A program made the position numbers and the translations under genes. Shown here in pieces: positions 1 through 11,180 of a stretch of DNA of 64,000 nucleotides. Numbering within the stretch: the first letter of the stretch is position 1; each line of letters opens with the position of its first letter. The notes beneath the pieces are model-generated. The model saw nothing but the letters and a program-made list of their open reading frames with translations, was not told the DNA's origin and ran no database searches. Source of the DNA: Cladosporium sp. IMV 00045 (Eukaryota; Ascomycota; Dothideomycetes; Cladosporiales; Cladosporiaceae); the NCBI GenBank assembly GCA_001931905.2, contig MSJI02000820.1, positions 1 to 64,000 on the forward strand, written 5' to 3'.

Positions 1-863
1 ACCTCCAGTTGGACATGAGCCAGAAGAATCGAGAAACAATGCGCGGAGCAGCGGCCTTCGGATACAGCTGGCAGACCTTTGCAACCATCATCGCATAAGC
101 CACACCTCCAGGGAATCCAACAATGTTGCCATAGATTGCTCGTCTTTGAGCCCAAAGTTTGACGGCGCGAAGCGCAAGGCGGAAAGGCTTCGTCTGAGGG
201 ACGACTGCGAGGATGCGGTCGGTCACACGGGTGCCGTTGACGCATCTCAGGTCGATCTCGTTGAGACCACGAAGTAAATTATTGTCAGACAATTGCAGAC
301 CGCTCGGTACAGATGCGATTTGAAGATTCGAAAAAATGAGGTCGATGCTGATGCCGAAGAGCTCAATTTTGATGATGGGTACGCTGGCGTCGGGGACTGC
401 AGTCAACTCGGTGATGTCGTTCGCAGCGATGTTGCTCTTGAGGAGGTCCGGGAAGTATTTGAAGAAGTCTTCGCGAGTCACATGTTTGGGCGCGACCACC
501 AGTGTATCGATATCCGAGCCAGGTCCGTACACACCCAAGCTGTAGCTGCCATATGTGAACACCTTGCCGCCAGCAGAATCAAGGATAGCTGGCGGCAGTT
601 TCTTCGCTCTTCCGACGACCTGAACAAGCTCTTTGGTGAGTTTCTGAAGCTGTCGAAGCACGTTCTCCCTACAGATGGTCAGTTCCATTCTGCGCAATTG
701 CGACTGGCGCAACTGCCTACCTTTGTTTGCCTTCCTCTGGTGATTCGAAGTTCTTTTGCGATTTAAGCTCAGTCATCAATCGGTCGCTGAGCTCAATATC
801 CTGCTGTGTGGGAGGGTCCATCGACAGCGGTTTGAACGGTCCGGGCTGCTCAGCGTCCGCCAT
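1..863 (-). CDS. PAP1: Poly(A) polymerase, N-terminal part (runs off window)
   Basis: Nuclear poly(A) polymerase, which adds the poly(A) tail to cleaved pre-mRNA as part of the cleavage/polyadenylation factor. The start at 863 has a good context (ACAAAATGG) and gives MADAEQPGPFKPLSMDPP. One 52-bp intron (669-720) joins GKQR to ENVLRQLQKLT. The nucleotidyltransferase signature is plain: GGKVFTYGSYSLGVYGPG followed by SDIDTL, with the metal-binding Asp pair near residues 100 and 102, and a third Asp in GISIDLIF. Downstream, RGLNEIDLRCVNGTRVTD and KLWAQRRAIYGN match the family. The 3' half lies outside the window. Identification is very secure; the symbol follows the yeast name. Confidence 0.95.
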
Positions 864-1466
864 TTTGTCCGCCTAGCTCTTGACTTCCAGATCCGGTCCG
901 GTATGTTTCTCCTAGCGAGTGCGTGGGGAGTCGAGTTCTTGTGCTTGGAAGAGATTGGTGTGCGCCGCGACATCTAAGTGTGCGCCATCGGCGGCGCAAG
1001 TGATGAGAGTGGACGGTAGTGGTTTGGAGGTTGGAAGGGCTGGCTGGAAGCTGAAGACGAACGGTCGGCGGCTGATCGTCCACCACCACCACACCTTTGC
1101 CGCCTGTCAACGGGCCGGCGTCGCGAACCGAGTGAACGTTAAAGACACTATTATCAGACTCCCTATCTCCTATGCAACTCCTCACACAACACGCACATGT
1201 GACAGAAACGGTGAAAAGGACACGTCACATCATTGCAGCACATGCTGAATACATTCGACAACGTGTCACTCTCACCTGTCGTCGGCGATGGTTGCCGCCT
1301 GATTACGATAGCGAAGAATTCACGAGCAAATACTTGTGCACACTCGTAGCCAACATTTTCATTCATGACCGAGCAGCAATCTCGTACTCTAGGTATGTGA
1401 TACACTGCAGCAAATCATAAGCCCAAGAACTCCACAATAAATCACATGCCATCATAAAGGGGTATC
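864..1466. other. Intergenic, PAP1 promoter side
   Basis: About 600 bp between the PAP1 start and the CENP-X stop. Several short open frames exist on both strands, but none resembles a protein or carries credible splice sites. It presumably holds the PAP1 promoter and the CENP-X 3' end. Confidence 0.6.
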
Positions 1467-2297
1467 TCAAAAATCCATGACAATTCCAGCAGCGACCTTC
1501 TCAAGGTCAGTCTTGTCCAACCACCTCTCATCACTTTGACTCGCAGCTCCAATATCGACATCTTCTTTCTTCGCCAGCGATGCACGTGCGATCGTCTCTC
1601 GAATGTAAATTTCAAAATACTTCTCCAATACCGCAAATGCGTGCTTGTCAATCTTTGTATCTTTGGATGCGAAATGCTCGTGCGTGAGGCGAAGGAGCAG
1701 AGGACGCGGGATTGAGGGTATTTCGGATGATTGTGATGGGACGTGCAGCTCGACTTCTTCATGTGCTAGAGCTGTAGCATCGTTGTTATTGTCATCTGAA
1801 ACCGATAGAGGTGACTGTGCTCTTGCTTTGGGTGGGCGGCCGGGTTTGCGCTTTGCAGGTTGTGTTGCTCGACCAGGCTGAGTCGGTCTGCTAGGCCTCG
1901 CAGTGAGTGGATCATCCGCTAGATCATCTTCAGAGCCATCCGATCCATCCTTATCTGAAGGTTCTTTTGGTCTGCTGCTTTCATCCTCAATGACATCGTC
2001 CTCTTCATCGTCGCTCTCGGTCGGGACACTCTTCCGCTTCGCGCCAGCAGTGCTCGCACGCCCAAACATGCCAGTACTTGCTGGGGTAAAAGCTGAGGCT
2101 GTCCTCTTTGTAGTAGTTGCATTGCTCCTGCCAGTGGATGTGATGTTGGCACTCGTCGTTCTGCTCAATGGACGCGCCGTGGTATCGGTCGACGCGACGC
2201 GAGGCACTTGGCTCGGCCGCTGAGGTTTGAATGGCGGCGGTTTGCGTTTGGACGCAGGATATGTGACTGTTTCTTTGGGCTCTTTTCGGGGAGGCAT
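1467..2297 (-). CDS. CENP-X / MHF2 histone-fold protein with long disordered N-terminus
   Basis: A 276-residue intronless gene. The last ~80 residues (from IPRPLLLRLTHEHF, through DKHAFAVLEKYFEIYIRETIARA, to LEKVAAGIVMDF) match CENP-X/MHF2, a small histone-fold protein that pairs with CENP-S/MHF1 at kinetochores and with the FANCM helicase at damaged forks. The first ~195 residues are low complexity: Ser/Thr/Pro-rich, then an acidic run (SDDEEDDVIEDE), then KRKPGRPPKA, an AT-hook-like DNA-binding motif. CENP-X is normally only about 80-100 residues, so the extension is large. It lies divergent to the Arl3 gene across 324 bp. The domain call is firm; the extension's role is unknown. Confidence 0.85.
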   Translation of the reverse strand: MPPRKEPKETVTYPASKRKPPPFKPQRPSQVPRVASTDTTARPLSRTTSANITSTGRSNATTTKRTASAFTPASTGMFGRASTAGAKRKSVPTESDDEEDDVIEDESSRPKEPSDKDGSDGSEDDLADDPLTARPSRPTQPGRATQPAKRKPGRPPKARAQSPLSVSDDNNNDATALAHEEVELHVPSQSSEIPSIPRPLLLRLTHEHFASKDTKIDKHAFAVLEKYFEIYIRETIARASLAKKEDVDIGAASQSDERWLDKTDLEKVAAGIVMDF

Positions 2298-2621
2298 GAT
2301 TCCAGAGCGACTGTCGCTGATTCCAGCGAAAGAATGGCTGCCACCACGATCGATTACGTAGAATGGAGGATGACGAGGTGAAATGGCCGAGTGAATAAGG
2401 CGCTAGGTCTGGAGATTCGCCCCGCACGTCGACCTCGCGTTGACATGTGAAGAGCTTCTAATCTAATCTGATCGCATCTCTCCCTCACTCTCGCGCATCG
2501 CCCAAGGGCGCGTACGTTTCCCTTGGCCCATACCTTGCGACCACTCACCAACACTGCGCTGTCTTGGAAAGATCTTGAGCAGCAGCGCGATGAGACTGAA
2601 ACCGCACAAGTGAGCTGGAGA
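2298..2621. promoter_or_regulatory. Divergent promoter between CENP-X and Arl3 genes
   Basis: 324 bp separate the two divergent start codons (2297 minus, 2622 plus), so both genes must take their core promoters and 5' leaders from here. I see no clear TATA box or named factor site. Confidence 0.55.
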
Positions 2622-3361
2622 ATGTACCATCTGGCCAAATCGCTGTATTTGCACGCCACAAGCAAAGAGGGTAAGCTGGGACATTATTGCTCACTATCGT
2701 AAACAGCTGAACGCAAGTCGCTCACAGTGTTGCTTTCCTAGAGTACTCCATCCTGCTCCTCGGGCTCGACAATGCCGGCAAAACCACTCTCCTCGAGCAA
2801 ATCAAGAGCTCGTACAATCCAGATCACAACCCGCGACTGAACACCGTCCCGACAGTCGGGCAGAACGTCAGCCTGGTAGACCTCGGCGCATGTTATCTCA
2901 AGATCTGGGATGTCGGCGGACAGCATACTCTGCGCGGGCTTTGGCAGAACTACTACAGCAGCTGCCATGCGATAGTCTTCGTGATCGATAGCACGGACGT
3001 GGGAGATGCGGACTTGGAGAAGATCAATGAAGGCATCACGCCTGGAGGTGGGGAAGTGGATGTGGGAAGACTGGAGGAGTGTAAACTGGTACTTGAGTCT
3101 ATTCTAGAAGACCAGCAGGCCGAAGGTGTGCCTTTGCTTGTTCTGGCAAACAAGCAGGATGCGGAGGACTGTGTGGAAGTTGTGAGGATCAAGGAGGGCT
3201 TGGTGCGCAGGGTAGTTGAGGGAGAGAAAGGTGTCAGCGTGAGGGACAGTAGGGTCTTGCCATTGAGCGCTCTGACCGGTACTGGTGTGAAGGAGGCCGT
3301 TGACTGGGTGTGCAGTCGCGTGCAATGGAATAAGGAAGCTCGACCACCTGTCATGAGATGA
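2622..3361 (+). CDS. ARL3: Arl3/ARFRP1-type small GTPase
   Basis: ARF-like GTPase of the Golgi. In yeast Arl3 is recruited by Sys1 and acts upstream of Arl1. Exon 1 is 2622-2670, a 71-bp intron runs 2671-2741, and exon 2 is 2742-3361, joined in frame as SKE-EYSILLLG. G-box motifs are visible: GLDNAGKTT (P-loop), PTVGQNV (switch I Thr), WDVGGQ (switch II) and NKQD (base recognition). RDSRVLPLSALTGTGVKEAVDW and the tail WNKEARPPVMR match Arl3/ARFRP1 specifically rather than other ARFs. The N-terminus MYHL has no Gly2 for myristoylation and resembles the yeast MFHL start, where the acetylated Met serves as the membrane anchor signal. Confidence 0.92.
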
Positions 3362-4526
3362 TATCATCAAATGCAAAGATGTTGCTTGATCGTTCTACTA
3401 TCACGCTTCTTAGAACGGCAAATCGATTTGTTATGACCACACTTTTTTACATGAAAGCAATTTCGATGAGGTACATTGGATAGGTCGGCACAAGGACTCA
3501 TGCTTGACGATCAAATAAGTACTTACTGCAAATATCAATCTTATTAAAAAAATAATACTATGGTATATCACCAAAATACTGCTGGATGTTCGGTTACGAT
3601 CTGCTTCAAATAGGCGATCTATCGTACGCCAAGCATACACTTCGACGATGCCCGACGCTTTTGCAGGGCCGGACCTCTGTGGCAAAGCAATCAACCATCA
3701 GTGAGAGACACCCTCTATCTTTCACTGAACACGTTCGCGAACATAAATCACCCTTGGACGTTGTCAATATTTCACGCCACCCTCGCAGACACGGAAGCCG
3801 GAAAAGGCTCGAAAAGCTTCCGGAAACTTCCCATCCACAACTCCCAGGCGCCCTTTAACCGGCTTTCGACTGCCGGCATTCCGAGCTGCATATCTTTCTT
3901 ATCGACAGCGCAATATCAATTGGAAGCCTGCTTTTTTGCGCCTCGTCTCTGGCATCCTAAACATAGGCGAAGAGCCTGTCATTTCGTTTGTCTGCGCTGC
4001 AGCAAGGCCCCCCTGGACAAACGGCACCACTCACACGGCTGTTGGAGTAGCGGTGTGCTCTTGCCTTGCGTCAGTGGAAGCAGGGAAGTGTTGTCATCTG
4101 TTGATTTATCGATGGTCAGTGGCGATATGGCCGTCATGGAGGTAAGGCTCTGCGTTCTATTTCTCTCTCTGGAATAGCACACCTTGCGCCTTTTCTTCCT
4201 CTTGGGATTCAGCTCGACTCGCTCAACGGCATTCGACTATCTATCGACACGGAACAAACACTGGTGCAGTGGCGCTGCTGATAGCCGCATCACCGTGATG
4301 TGATCCGTCACTTTCACGAGAGTGACGGCGGTGCCACGTCTGTCGACATTTGTGTAAGTCTATCAAACAGCCATCCCGTGTGCCACGTTTGTCGAATGGA
4401 TGGCAAAGATCCCGACGAGACTTATCATCCTTGAGGCAGCTGCGTTTGCATCAGTACTGCGAAGAGCAAACCATCTGTCAGTTGTCGAACTTTTCTCTGA
4501 CAAAACCACCAGATTCAAGTTTCGCC
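3362..4526. other. Intergenic, 1.2 kb
   Basis: Lies between two plus-strand genes (Arl3 and Gtr2). AT-rich at first (around 3540), with no convincing coding region. A perfect 8-bp inverted repeat, CCGTCACT / AGTGACGG with an 8-nt centre, lies at 4305-4328, about 200 bp upstream of the Gtr2 start. It may be a regulatory site or chance. Confidence 0.5.
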
Positions 4527-5910
4527 ATGCATACTCTGTTTGGTTCCAATATCCTTAGCCCACCTCTGATTCCTGAAACTCAACCAAATCCCTTCGATAC
4601 GCTGTTCAGCGCGACTGTGTCAACAAACTCGACTGCTTCCGCCACTTCTCTATCAGCTCGGAGCTTCTCACCGACCGAGTACAACTTGTTGACACAACGC
4701 TTGCAGGAAGAGCAGCGAAATCTCGAAGAATCCCGATATGCTGAGCCTACGCCTGTGAGACGAAAGGGGCATCCAAAGCTGCTACTCATGGGCCAGAGAA
4801 GGTAAGATTCACTTGCTGACCTTTGAAGTTGAAGCATCGCCGACTAACAAGAGCCCAGGAGCGGTAAATCCTCCATCCAGAATGTAATACTACAGAAAAT
4901 GCCACCGACGGAGACGCTCTACCTCGAATCAACAAATAGCGTCAAAACAGTGTCAATGCAGTACGTCCAGTGATACTCACCTTTGCAGCTTCTTCTGACC
5001 CAGTCCAGGTCTTTTGCGCAATTCGAAATGACCGAAGTCCCTTCACAACTCTCCATCGAATCTCCCGAAATCGCCTACTCAGATGCCAACTTCCGCGAGC
5101 TCGGAACAGTCATATGGGTCATCGATGTTCAAGACGACTATCTCAGCTCGATAGATTCACTCGTGCACACTGCTGGATTCCTCGCTGAAAACTATCCCAG
5201 AGTGCACTTCGAAGTCTTCATTCACAAAACCGACGGCCTGAGCGAAGAGTACCGCTACGACGCTTTCCGCGAAGTGCGACAGAGAGTGCAAGACGAGCTG
5301 TCCGATGTAGGTTTCGGGCACCGGGAGGTCGCATTCCACCAGACGAGCATCTTCGACCACTCGATTTACGAGGCTGTCAGCAAGGTCGTGCAAAGGCTAC
5401 TGCCGCAGCTGCCGGCGCTTGAAGCTCTGCTCAACCGACTGTGCTCCACGTGTGGCATGCAGAAAGCATATCTGTTCGACACGGCTAGCAAAATTTACGT
5501 GGCAACCGATGCCAGTCCGACGTTCTTGAAGGATTACGAAGTCTGCTCGGATTATGTGGATGTGATCGTTGATATCAAGGCATTGTATGGTTGGCAGGAC
5601 CAACCCAAGACAGGTGCAAATGCACGCCAAAAGACGAACGATGGCTCAGATGCTGATGACGAAGGCATTGGAGAGAGCATCGTCACGTTTGAGAGGAATG
5701 GTGATACGTATATTTACGCACGAGAGATCACAGAGTAAGTTTTGCCAATACAAATGCGTGATATGTATGATTAAATATACTGACTGAACATCCAGGCATT
5801 TGTCTCTGATATGTCTCATGGGTAAAGGAAGCGGCGTCGACAAGAGGGTGTTGATAGACTACAACGTGAGCCTGCTCCAAGACGCCGTGGTGGAAGTGTT
5901 CAAAGTGTGA
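4527..5910 (+). CDS. GTR2: Rag-family GTPase Gtr2 (RagC/D)
   Basis: RagC/D-type GTPase that pairs with Gtr1 (RagA/B) in the EGO complex on the vacuole and signals amino-acid status to TORC1. Four exons: 4527-4801, 4859-4960, 5009-5734 and 5796-5910, with introns of 57, 48 and 61 bp, all GT..AG and in frame. The P-loop [14 protein letters not shown] is split by intron 1, and [13 protein letters not shown] follows. [11 protein letters not shown] and the [10 protein letters not shown] loop replace the usual G3 and NKxD motifs, as is typical of Rag GTPases. The C-terminal roadblock-like half ([16 protein letters not shown] ... [12 protein letters not shown]) is complete. The first ~75 residues are a Ser/Thr-rich extension. 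The start at 4527 is the first ATG in this frame with a plausible leader. Confidence 0.9.
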
Positions 5911-6406
5911 GCGTCGGCGAATAAAAAGTGAGGTGTTTTTGACTTATCATCAGCACTTTAGCGGTCAAACATTACATGTTTACATACACATACATACACC
6001 TCCCGTGTCAGCATTGTGATGTCTAGTGCGAAATCGTTTCCGACCGAGCCGTCTCATGCTTGTGATTTTATTGAAAAGGACACGGAATCCTTGATGCCGA
6101 CTTCATCACGGTCCCACCTCCCCGCAATGATTATTAAACCGTGATTTCAGGTAGATATCACGCGAGAGGGTAAGCCAAAATGATGCCGCCCAACTCCCGT
6201 TTCTCTCACTGAAGATATTGTTCTTTACACTTGTTCTCTGTCGCCCTTTGAAATTGTCAGGAGATTCTCACTCTCGAGCTTTCGCTCGAATCGCCGTCCT
6301 CTACAGCTGATCTCCACAAAGGGGGACAAGCTGCGTTTACTAAAACAACACAACCTTTGCTTCATAAGCCCTACATCTGTGCTTCGGAAAGGTGTACAAA
6401 AGGAAC
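5911..6406. other. Intergenic
   Basis: About 500 bp between two plus-strand genes. No coding signal seen. It contains the Gtr2 3' end and the promoter of the cytochrome-b5-like gene. Confidence 0.5.
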
Positions 6407-7246
6407 ATGTCTTCCAACAATGATTTGAGAAAACGAGGAGGTGCTAGCAAGGACGAGCCAACCGCATCCGGACAGCAAGCGAAAAGCAAAAGCAAGGAGA
6501 GCAGTTCTGGCAGCGCCATAACCGTGGTTGATGTGTTGCGGATACTCGGCGGGCTCTTCCTGCTCAACTGCCTGCTGAGCTACTTCGTCACGAACGATTC
6601 AGTGCTCTGGGGTTGGCGGCCGTGGTTCATTCGCCCCGGCCAGGTCATGAGCTACTTCGTAAGTCACAGACCTGCCAAACCCACAACCCACCAATGCTAA
6701 CAACCACATCCACAGCAAGGACCCCTCTCCCTAACCGACGCCGAGCTCCTCGCCTACGACGGCAGCGACCCGGACAAGCCGATCTACCTGGCGCTCAACG
6801 GCACGATCTACGACGTCACGGCCGGCCGCCGCATCTACGGCCCCGGCGGCAGCTACAACGTGTTCGCGGGCAAAGACGCGGCGCGGGGTTTCATCACAGG
6901 CTGTTTCGCAGAGGACTCCACGCCCGACCTGCGCGGCGCGGAGTGGACGTACGTGTCCGTGGACGTGCCGGACTTCGACGAGACGAACGTCACGGCGGAG
7001 CAGAAGAAGCTCAGGGAGCAGGAGCTGCGCAAGGCGAGGAAGAAGGTCAAGGATACGATTGAGGGCTGGGCGAAGATGTTCAGAGGTGCGGGTGGGAAGG
7101 ACTATTTTGAGGTGGGCACTGTGAAGAGGGAGCCGGATTGGTTGGAGAAGACGCCCAAGAGGGGATTGTGTGCGCAGGCGCAGAAGAGTAGGCCTAAGCC
7201 TAAGGCTGCCGGTAAGGATGCTGGCGCTGCGTACAGAGCGCACTAG
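6407..7246 (+). CDS. Membrane cytochrome b5-like heme/steroid-binding domain protein
   Basis: A protein of about 260 residues in two exons (6407-6658, 6716-7246; 57-bp intron, in-frame join SYF-QGPLSL). The N-terminus is hydrophilic and Lys/Ser-rich, followed by one membrane segment (VVDVLRILGGLFLLNCLLSYF) and the conserved NDSVLWGWRPWFIRPG. The second exon holds a cytochrome b5-like fold of the MAPR/Dap1 class: LSLTDAELLAYDGSD, IYLALNGTIYDVTAGRRIYG, PGGSYNVFAGKDAARGF and CFAEDS. MAPR proteins bind heme and often support P450 enzymes. A conserved fungal family has this exact layout. Substrate or partner here is unknown. The Lys/Arg-rich stretch near residues 180-195 may be a coiled coil. Confidence 0.85.
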
Positions 7247-7593
7247 TGACAGTATGTATAGCCGTGTAAGCCTGCATTTCGTGCTCCATGCCTTCCATTT
7301 TCCTTATTTTCAGCCCTCGTGTCTTGTAAAGTTGTCCATTCTTCTGACCCAGCAAAATCCTGATGTGTGAAACGTCATTCCTGGCGCGTGCTGATTCCCA
7401 GGCGGTGGTTTGTGACTTCAAATTCTGCACGCATAGAGGTATTTTGTGAGACTCGTGGAGAAAGTAGGACGAAGGTTCAGCGGTAAAAAAAAAAATCTGT
7501 GGCAAGCATTTGATGTCAAGCTACCTGCTCCAAACCGCTAGGTGTCCTCCATACGCCGTGATATCATGCAGTGCCATTAACCCCAAACAACAT
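7247..7593. other. Convergent 3' region
   Basis: 347 bp between the ends of the convergent cytochrome-b5-like and eS25 genes. Holds both 3' UTRs, including an A-run near 7485. No gene seen. Confidence 0.5.
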
Positions 7594-8149
7594 CTACTCC
7601 TGGGCGACAGCGCGGGCTGCAAGTTCGAGTTAGTGAATGCGTTCATCCGGTGGGTATCCTGTCGGGTCCGAACGTACTGTAGATGTTGCAGGTGTTGTGA
7701 CCGACAACCTTCTTGATGGTGCCCTGGGCTTCGAGATCGTTCAGAGCCTTGCGGGCGAGAGAGCCGTTGATCTTCAGGCGGTCGACGAGGACGGCGACGG
7801 TGATCAGGCGGTAGGACTGGACATCCTTGTTGAGACGCTCCTGGAGGGTCTTGTCGAGGACGACGGCGTGGACGGCCTTGTCCTTGACTGTTCGCGGAAA
7901 TCTACGTCAGCACTTCGCTCTGCTCGAGGGTGGTGTTCGTGCGATGCGATCGCTTGGTGAATGGATGTGTGCGCATTCCTGCGGATTTTTCAAGGTCGTC
8001 GCCGGCGTGCGCGGATGGAGGGGGATGATGGTGGAAATCGCGTACCCTTGCCCTTGGACCACTTCTTCTTTTGCTTTCCGGCGGGAGGCTATTGCATTGT
8101 TAGTACATATGGCATCGCATTGCATCCAAGTGCGGCGGGTACATACCAT
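7594..8149 (-). CDS. RPS25: 40S ribosomal protein S25 (eS25)
   Basis: Small-subunit ribosomal protein of about 92 residues, in four exons: 8147-8149, 8046-8088, 7678-7887 and 7594-7616. The introns are 58, 158 and 61 bp. Exon 1 is only the ATG, so intron 1 directly follows the start codon; its 3' end has a clear TACTAAC branch site. The protein reads MPPAGKQKKKWSKGKVKDKA, with LDKTLQERLNKDVQSYRL, ITVAVLVDRLKINGSLARKAL and the tail YTRAVAQE, all diagnostic of eS25. The gene is easy to miss because no exon contains a long open frame from ATG. Codon use is C-ending, as expected for high expression. Confidence 0.93.
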
Positions 8150-9119
8150 GATTGTTGTCTGTCCGTGAAGAGGTGTTCGAGACGCTGACCTGACGGACAG
8201 AAGAGGTTGTGGGAAGTCTGTGTGGGCTTTCTGGTGCCAAGAAGGCCGAAAACTGGTCCGTGCAGCCGGCGTCGTCTTTCCACAGGTATCGGACAACGTC
8301 GCTACGGCCCAGTCTCGCAGTGGCAGACTTTGGCTTTCGGATCCACTACCTCCTGTCACTTTCTATTGAAAGATCGCACAATTTACACACCCAGTTCATG
8401 TATTGTCGTTCTACACTCGCGGCTCTAGGCGTCACTGGTACAGGATTCATAGTCAGCAGCAGACACTTACCGCGCTGCGTTCTCCATTGAGATCGCTATC
8501 TGTTTACGGAATCATTGGCAGGACTTCTTCATGCGTCGGGTGAAAGCTGTCGTCGGCTCACTTCCTGCGACTCGTGGCTCTGGAAAACGAACTTGAAAAG
8601 ATAGACAGACTGAAAGTCTATCTGCCTATCCGTAAGGTACATGTATGCGGGATGGACAGGAAAGGTTGGTCTCGTGTCAGAAGGGTTTCAAGAATAACAT
8701 CCCCTGCACCATAGACTTCATCGTCATCTTCCAATCCTCGCCTATATCATTCGAGACCGAATGTATCACCATATTCGTTCGCGAGCTTGATCGCATCGAA
8801 AGCAATGCATTCGTCGGCCTAGAAATGAATTTCATAGAGCACAGAAAAACAGCAAGTTCAAGAGATTTCGCGGCTCCTTTCATACATTGTTAAATTCGAA
8901 TGGAAACTGTGTGTGGTCTCTGGTAATCCTCCAATCTGGCATGTATCGCCTGGATATATTGCTCAAGCTCGCTCTCAATGCTTGCTGGCACACGTCTGCC
9001 GACTTCAAGGAGAGTATTGCACTTTCTGATAGATCTTTCCTTCCATGTCGCTTGACATGTACAAGAGAATACCTGGATGCTGACCATGTAGCCGGTGGCT
9101 TTTCACGGTTTGGACATTA
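8150..9119. other. Intergenic, ~1 kb
   Basis: Between two minus-strand genes; includes the eS25 promoter. Short open frames on both strands look like chance. A perfect 8-bp inverted repeat (AGATAGAC / GTCTATCT, 9-nt spacer) lies at 8599-8623. No gene supported. Confidence 0.5.
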
Positions 9120-10262
9120 TCAATCTTCGGGAGCCATGCTCATACGCCTCGCCTCGTTGAATGCAGCTTCTTCGTCAAGCTCCCCATTGAATTCTGCCAC
9201 AGCCGAGTCATCGAATCCAAACGCCTCGTGGCGTATGTTTTGCCGGAGTCCTGCGTCAGACTCATGTTCGCCAGTGTCTGGATCGTCACCGTCCGGAGAC
9301 GGATAACGACGAGGATCGAAATCGCCTTCTTCGATCTGGACCTCGCTATCTTGCTGCTGGCTTGACCCGGAACTCTGAGGTGCATCGGAGAGTGCTCGTC
9401 CTCTTCCATGCCTACCCCATTCAGCATTGTCTGTGTGTGTCCGGACATTTCGGGTCGGAGTGGAGCTGGACTCGTTGCTCCTCTTCTTGCCCCTTCGTGA
9501 GTTCGAATCGGATTGTGTGCGACGTGACAATGCAGCATGGTTTGTGAATCTCCCCCCGACATCAGACGTCATGTCGTTCAAGCTCATTGATTCTTCCGGT
9601 CTTGGTGTCACGAACAACCCCCTACCCTCACTCCCCTCAGTCGACGCCCGGAGTCCATTCAATTGTGAAGATACCAGACCGCGTGCGTTCCCTCCATTCG
9701 GCACTGGAAGCTTGTGCGTAGGGCGAGGTGGCGGCGGCATAGGTGCGCCTCCGTCCGATCCGTACCCATCATCCGAGTCGCTGCTCGAAGCGTCTCCAAC
9801 AGTCTTCGCTGTCAGACCATTCGCTGCCCGCCGTCTCCTGCGCCGCTCAGCATCCCTTGACTTCCGTTTTCTGCTCTTCTCCATCTGACTTAGAAGGACT
9901 TTCTGCCTGACCGAACTCTCCGGACCGTTGAGCTGTGCTGTGATCACCTCAATTTGTTGAGGATTTTTTGCCGTCAAGTATCTCCAGGCGTCCCAGAGGA
10001 GCCTTTGTTGCATCACCTTTCGTTCTGCACTCACATTGCTCTCGAAGAAGTCCCGACAAAAGAGTGGCAAGAATGCCACCCCACCTACCATTGGTCCCCC
10101 CTCTTCTGCCTCGCGACGGCTGTCTGAAAACAGGCCGATTTCAGGGGCAAGGTCTTTCTTGGTTAGGTCTTCAATATCACCGATCGGCTGATAGTATACC
10201 AGCTTCCAAGTATCTTTCTTCAGCCCGACTAGGACTCTTTCATGAACGGCCTTGAGCTCCAT
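9120..10262 (-). CDS. Unrecognised protein, folded N-terminus and disordered C-terminus
   Basis: A single open frame of 380 residues. Residues ~1-130 look globular (VGLKKDTWKLVYYQPIGD; GGVAFLPLFCRDFF; RLLWDAWRYLTA). Residues ~131-150 are strongly basic (KSRKRKSRDAERRRRRRA), possibly a nuclear localisation signal. The rest is low complexity, Ser/Arg/Gly/Asp-rich, ending in an acidic helix-like stretch (FNGELDEEAAFNEARRMSM). I do not recognise the family. The frame stays open for ~16 codons above the chosen ATG without another ATG, so a small upstream exon is possible. Confidence 0.7.
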   Translation of the reverse strand: MELKAVHERVLVGLKKDTWKLVYYQPIGDIEDLTKKDLAPEIGLFSDSRREAEEGGPMVGGVAFLPLFCRDFFESNVSAERKVMQQRLLWDAWRYLTAKNPQQIEVITAQLNGPESSVRQKVLLSQMEKSRKRKSRDAERRRRRRAANGLTAKTVGDASSSDSDDGYGSDGGAPMPPPPRPTHKLPVPNGGNARGLVSSQLNGLRASTEGSEGRGLFVTPRPEESMSLNDMTSDVGGRFTNHAALSRRTQSDSNSRRGKKRSNESSSTPTRNVRTHTDNAEWGRHGRGRALSDAPQSSGSSQQQDSEVQIEEGDFDPRRYPSPDGDDPDTGEHESDAGLRQNIRHEAFGFDDSAVAEFNGELDEEAAFNEARRMSMAPED

Positions 10263-11180
10263 GGCAGGGACGGCAAGTTTGAGGTCGAATTCGTCTTTTG
10301 GTAAGGATGTTTCAAATCTGGGTTGTGGTGATCGCGCAGATCAGAGTGACTTGGAGGTGATGAACAAAGGAGTTGATGCCGGCACGACCGAAGTGATGGA
10401 TGTGTGTTGTTGTAGTTGTCGAATGCGGTGGTGTCTGGCCAGGAAGTAGATGAGATGTCGACACAGTCAGAGTGACGACTTGCTGTAGTTGTAGTCAGTC
10501 GAGGATGTAGATGTTTGGTTGTGAGGCAGATGGCATGTCAAACTTCGAAGTGACCAACAGATCTAGGTGTAGTTTGTAGAAGTGGATGTTGACCGGTGAA
10601 GAAGCTGATCAAATGTCAACATAATGGTGATGGACCTCTTGTATACATGTGAAGGCTTGTCATCCCATCGCCAGGTGAGTGAACGCTATAAGAATGCAAT
10701 GCAGAAAGCGAAGTGAGGTAGAAGCAAATGCAGGTGTCGTTGTGTAAAGACAGGCTATGCCGGAAAGTGATGCTGAAGGAGCAAGTTCACGTTCAGAGCA
10801 CATGTTAAAGTATCACCCACACTTTAGGGAGTTGCAGTCGGATCGCATCATTGTTTTGAAGTTGAACTTATGGCTGATCGAAAAACGCTCAGAACCAAGA
10901 GGTAGACCGGATGGAATGTTAATTACCAAGAGACAATACGAAAATGGCCTGGGGGAAGAAAGTGATCGTTGAGTCGTTCGTGGTTCGAAGATGGACGAAA
11001 GCTGCAATTGTGGGGAATCCCCTCATTTCAACCTCACTTCAAACGCCCAAGCAAACATACCTTACCGATACTTTCTGCATTGATAATGCCATACTTTCGC
11101 TTTGTCTGCAGGATCTTGTCATGTTGCAGATCCAGCAAGATTGTCGCTCATAATCTTGCTGCTTCTTCTCGCCGCCACCG
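10263..11180. other. Intergenic with weak ~78-bp repeats
   Basis: Between two minus-strand genes. The segment 10447-10640 shows a degenerate unit of about 76-80 bp: AGATG..ATGTC motifs start near 10447, 10527 and 10603, each followed by similar AGTGAC and GTAGTT blocks. No coding signal. This is the upstream region of the 380-residue gene. Confidence 0.45.
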
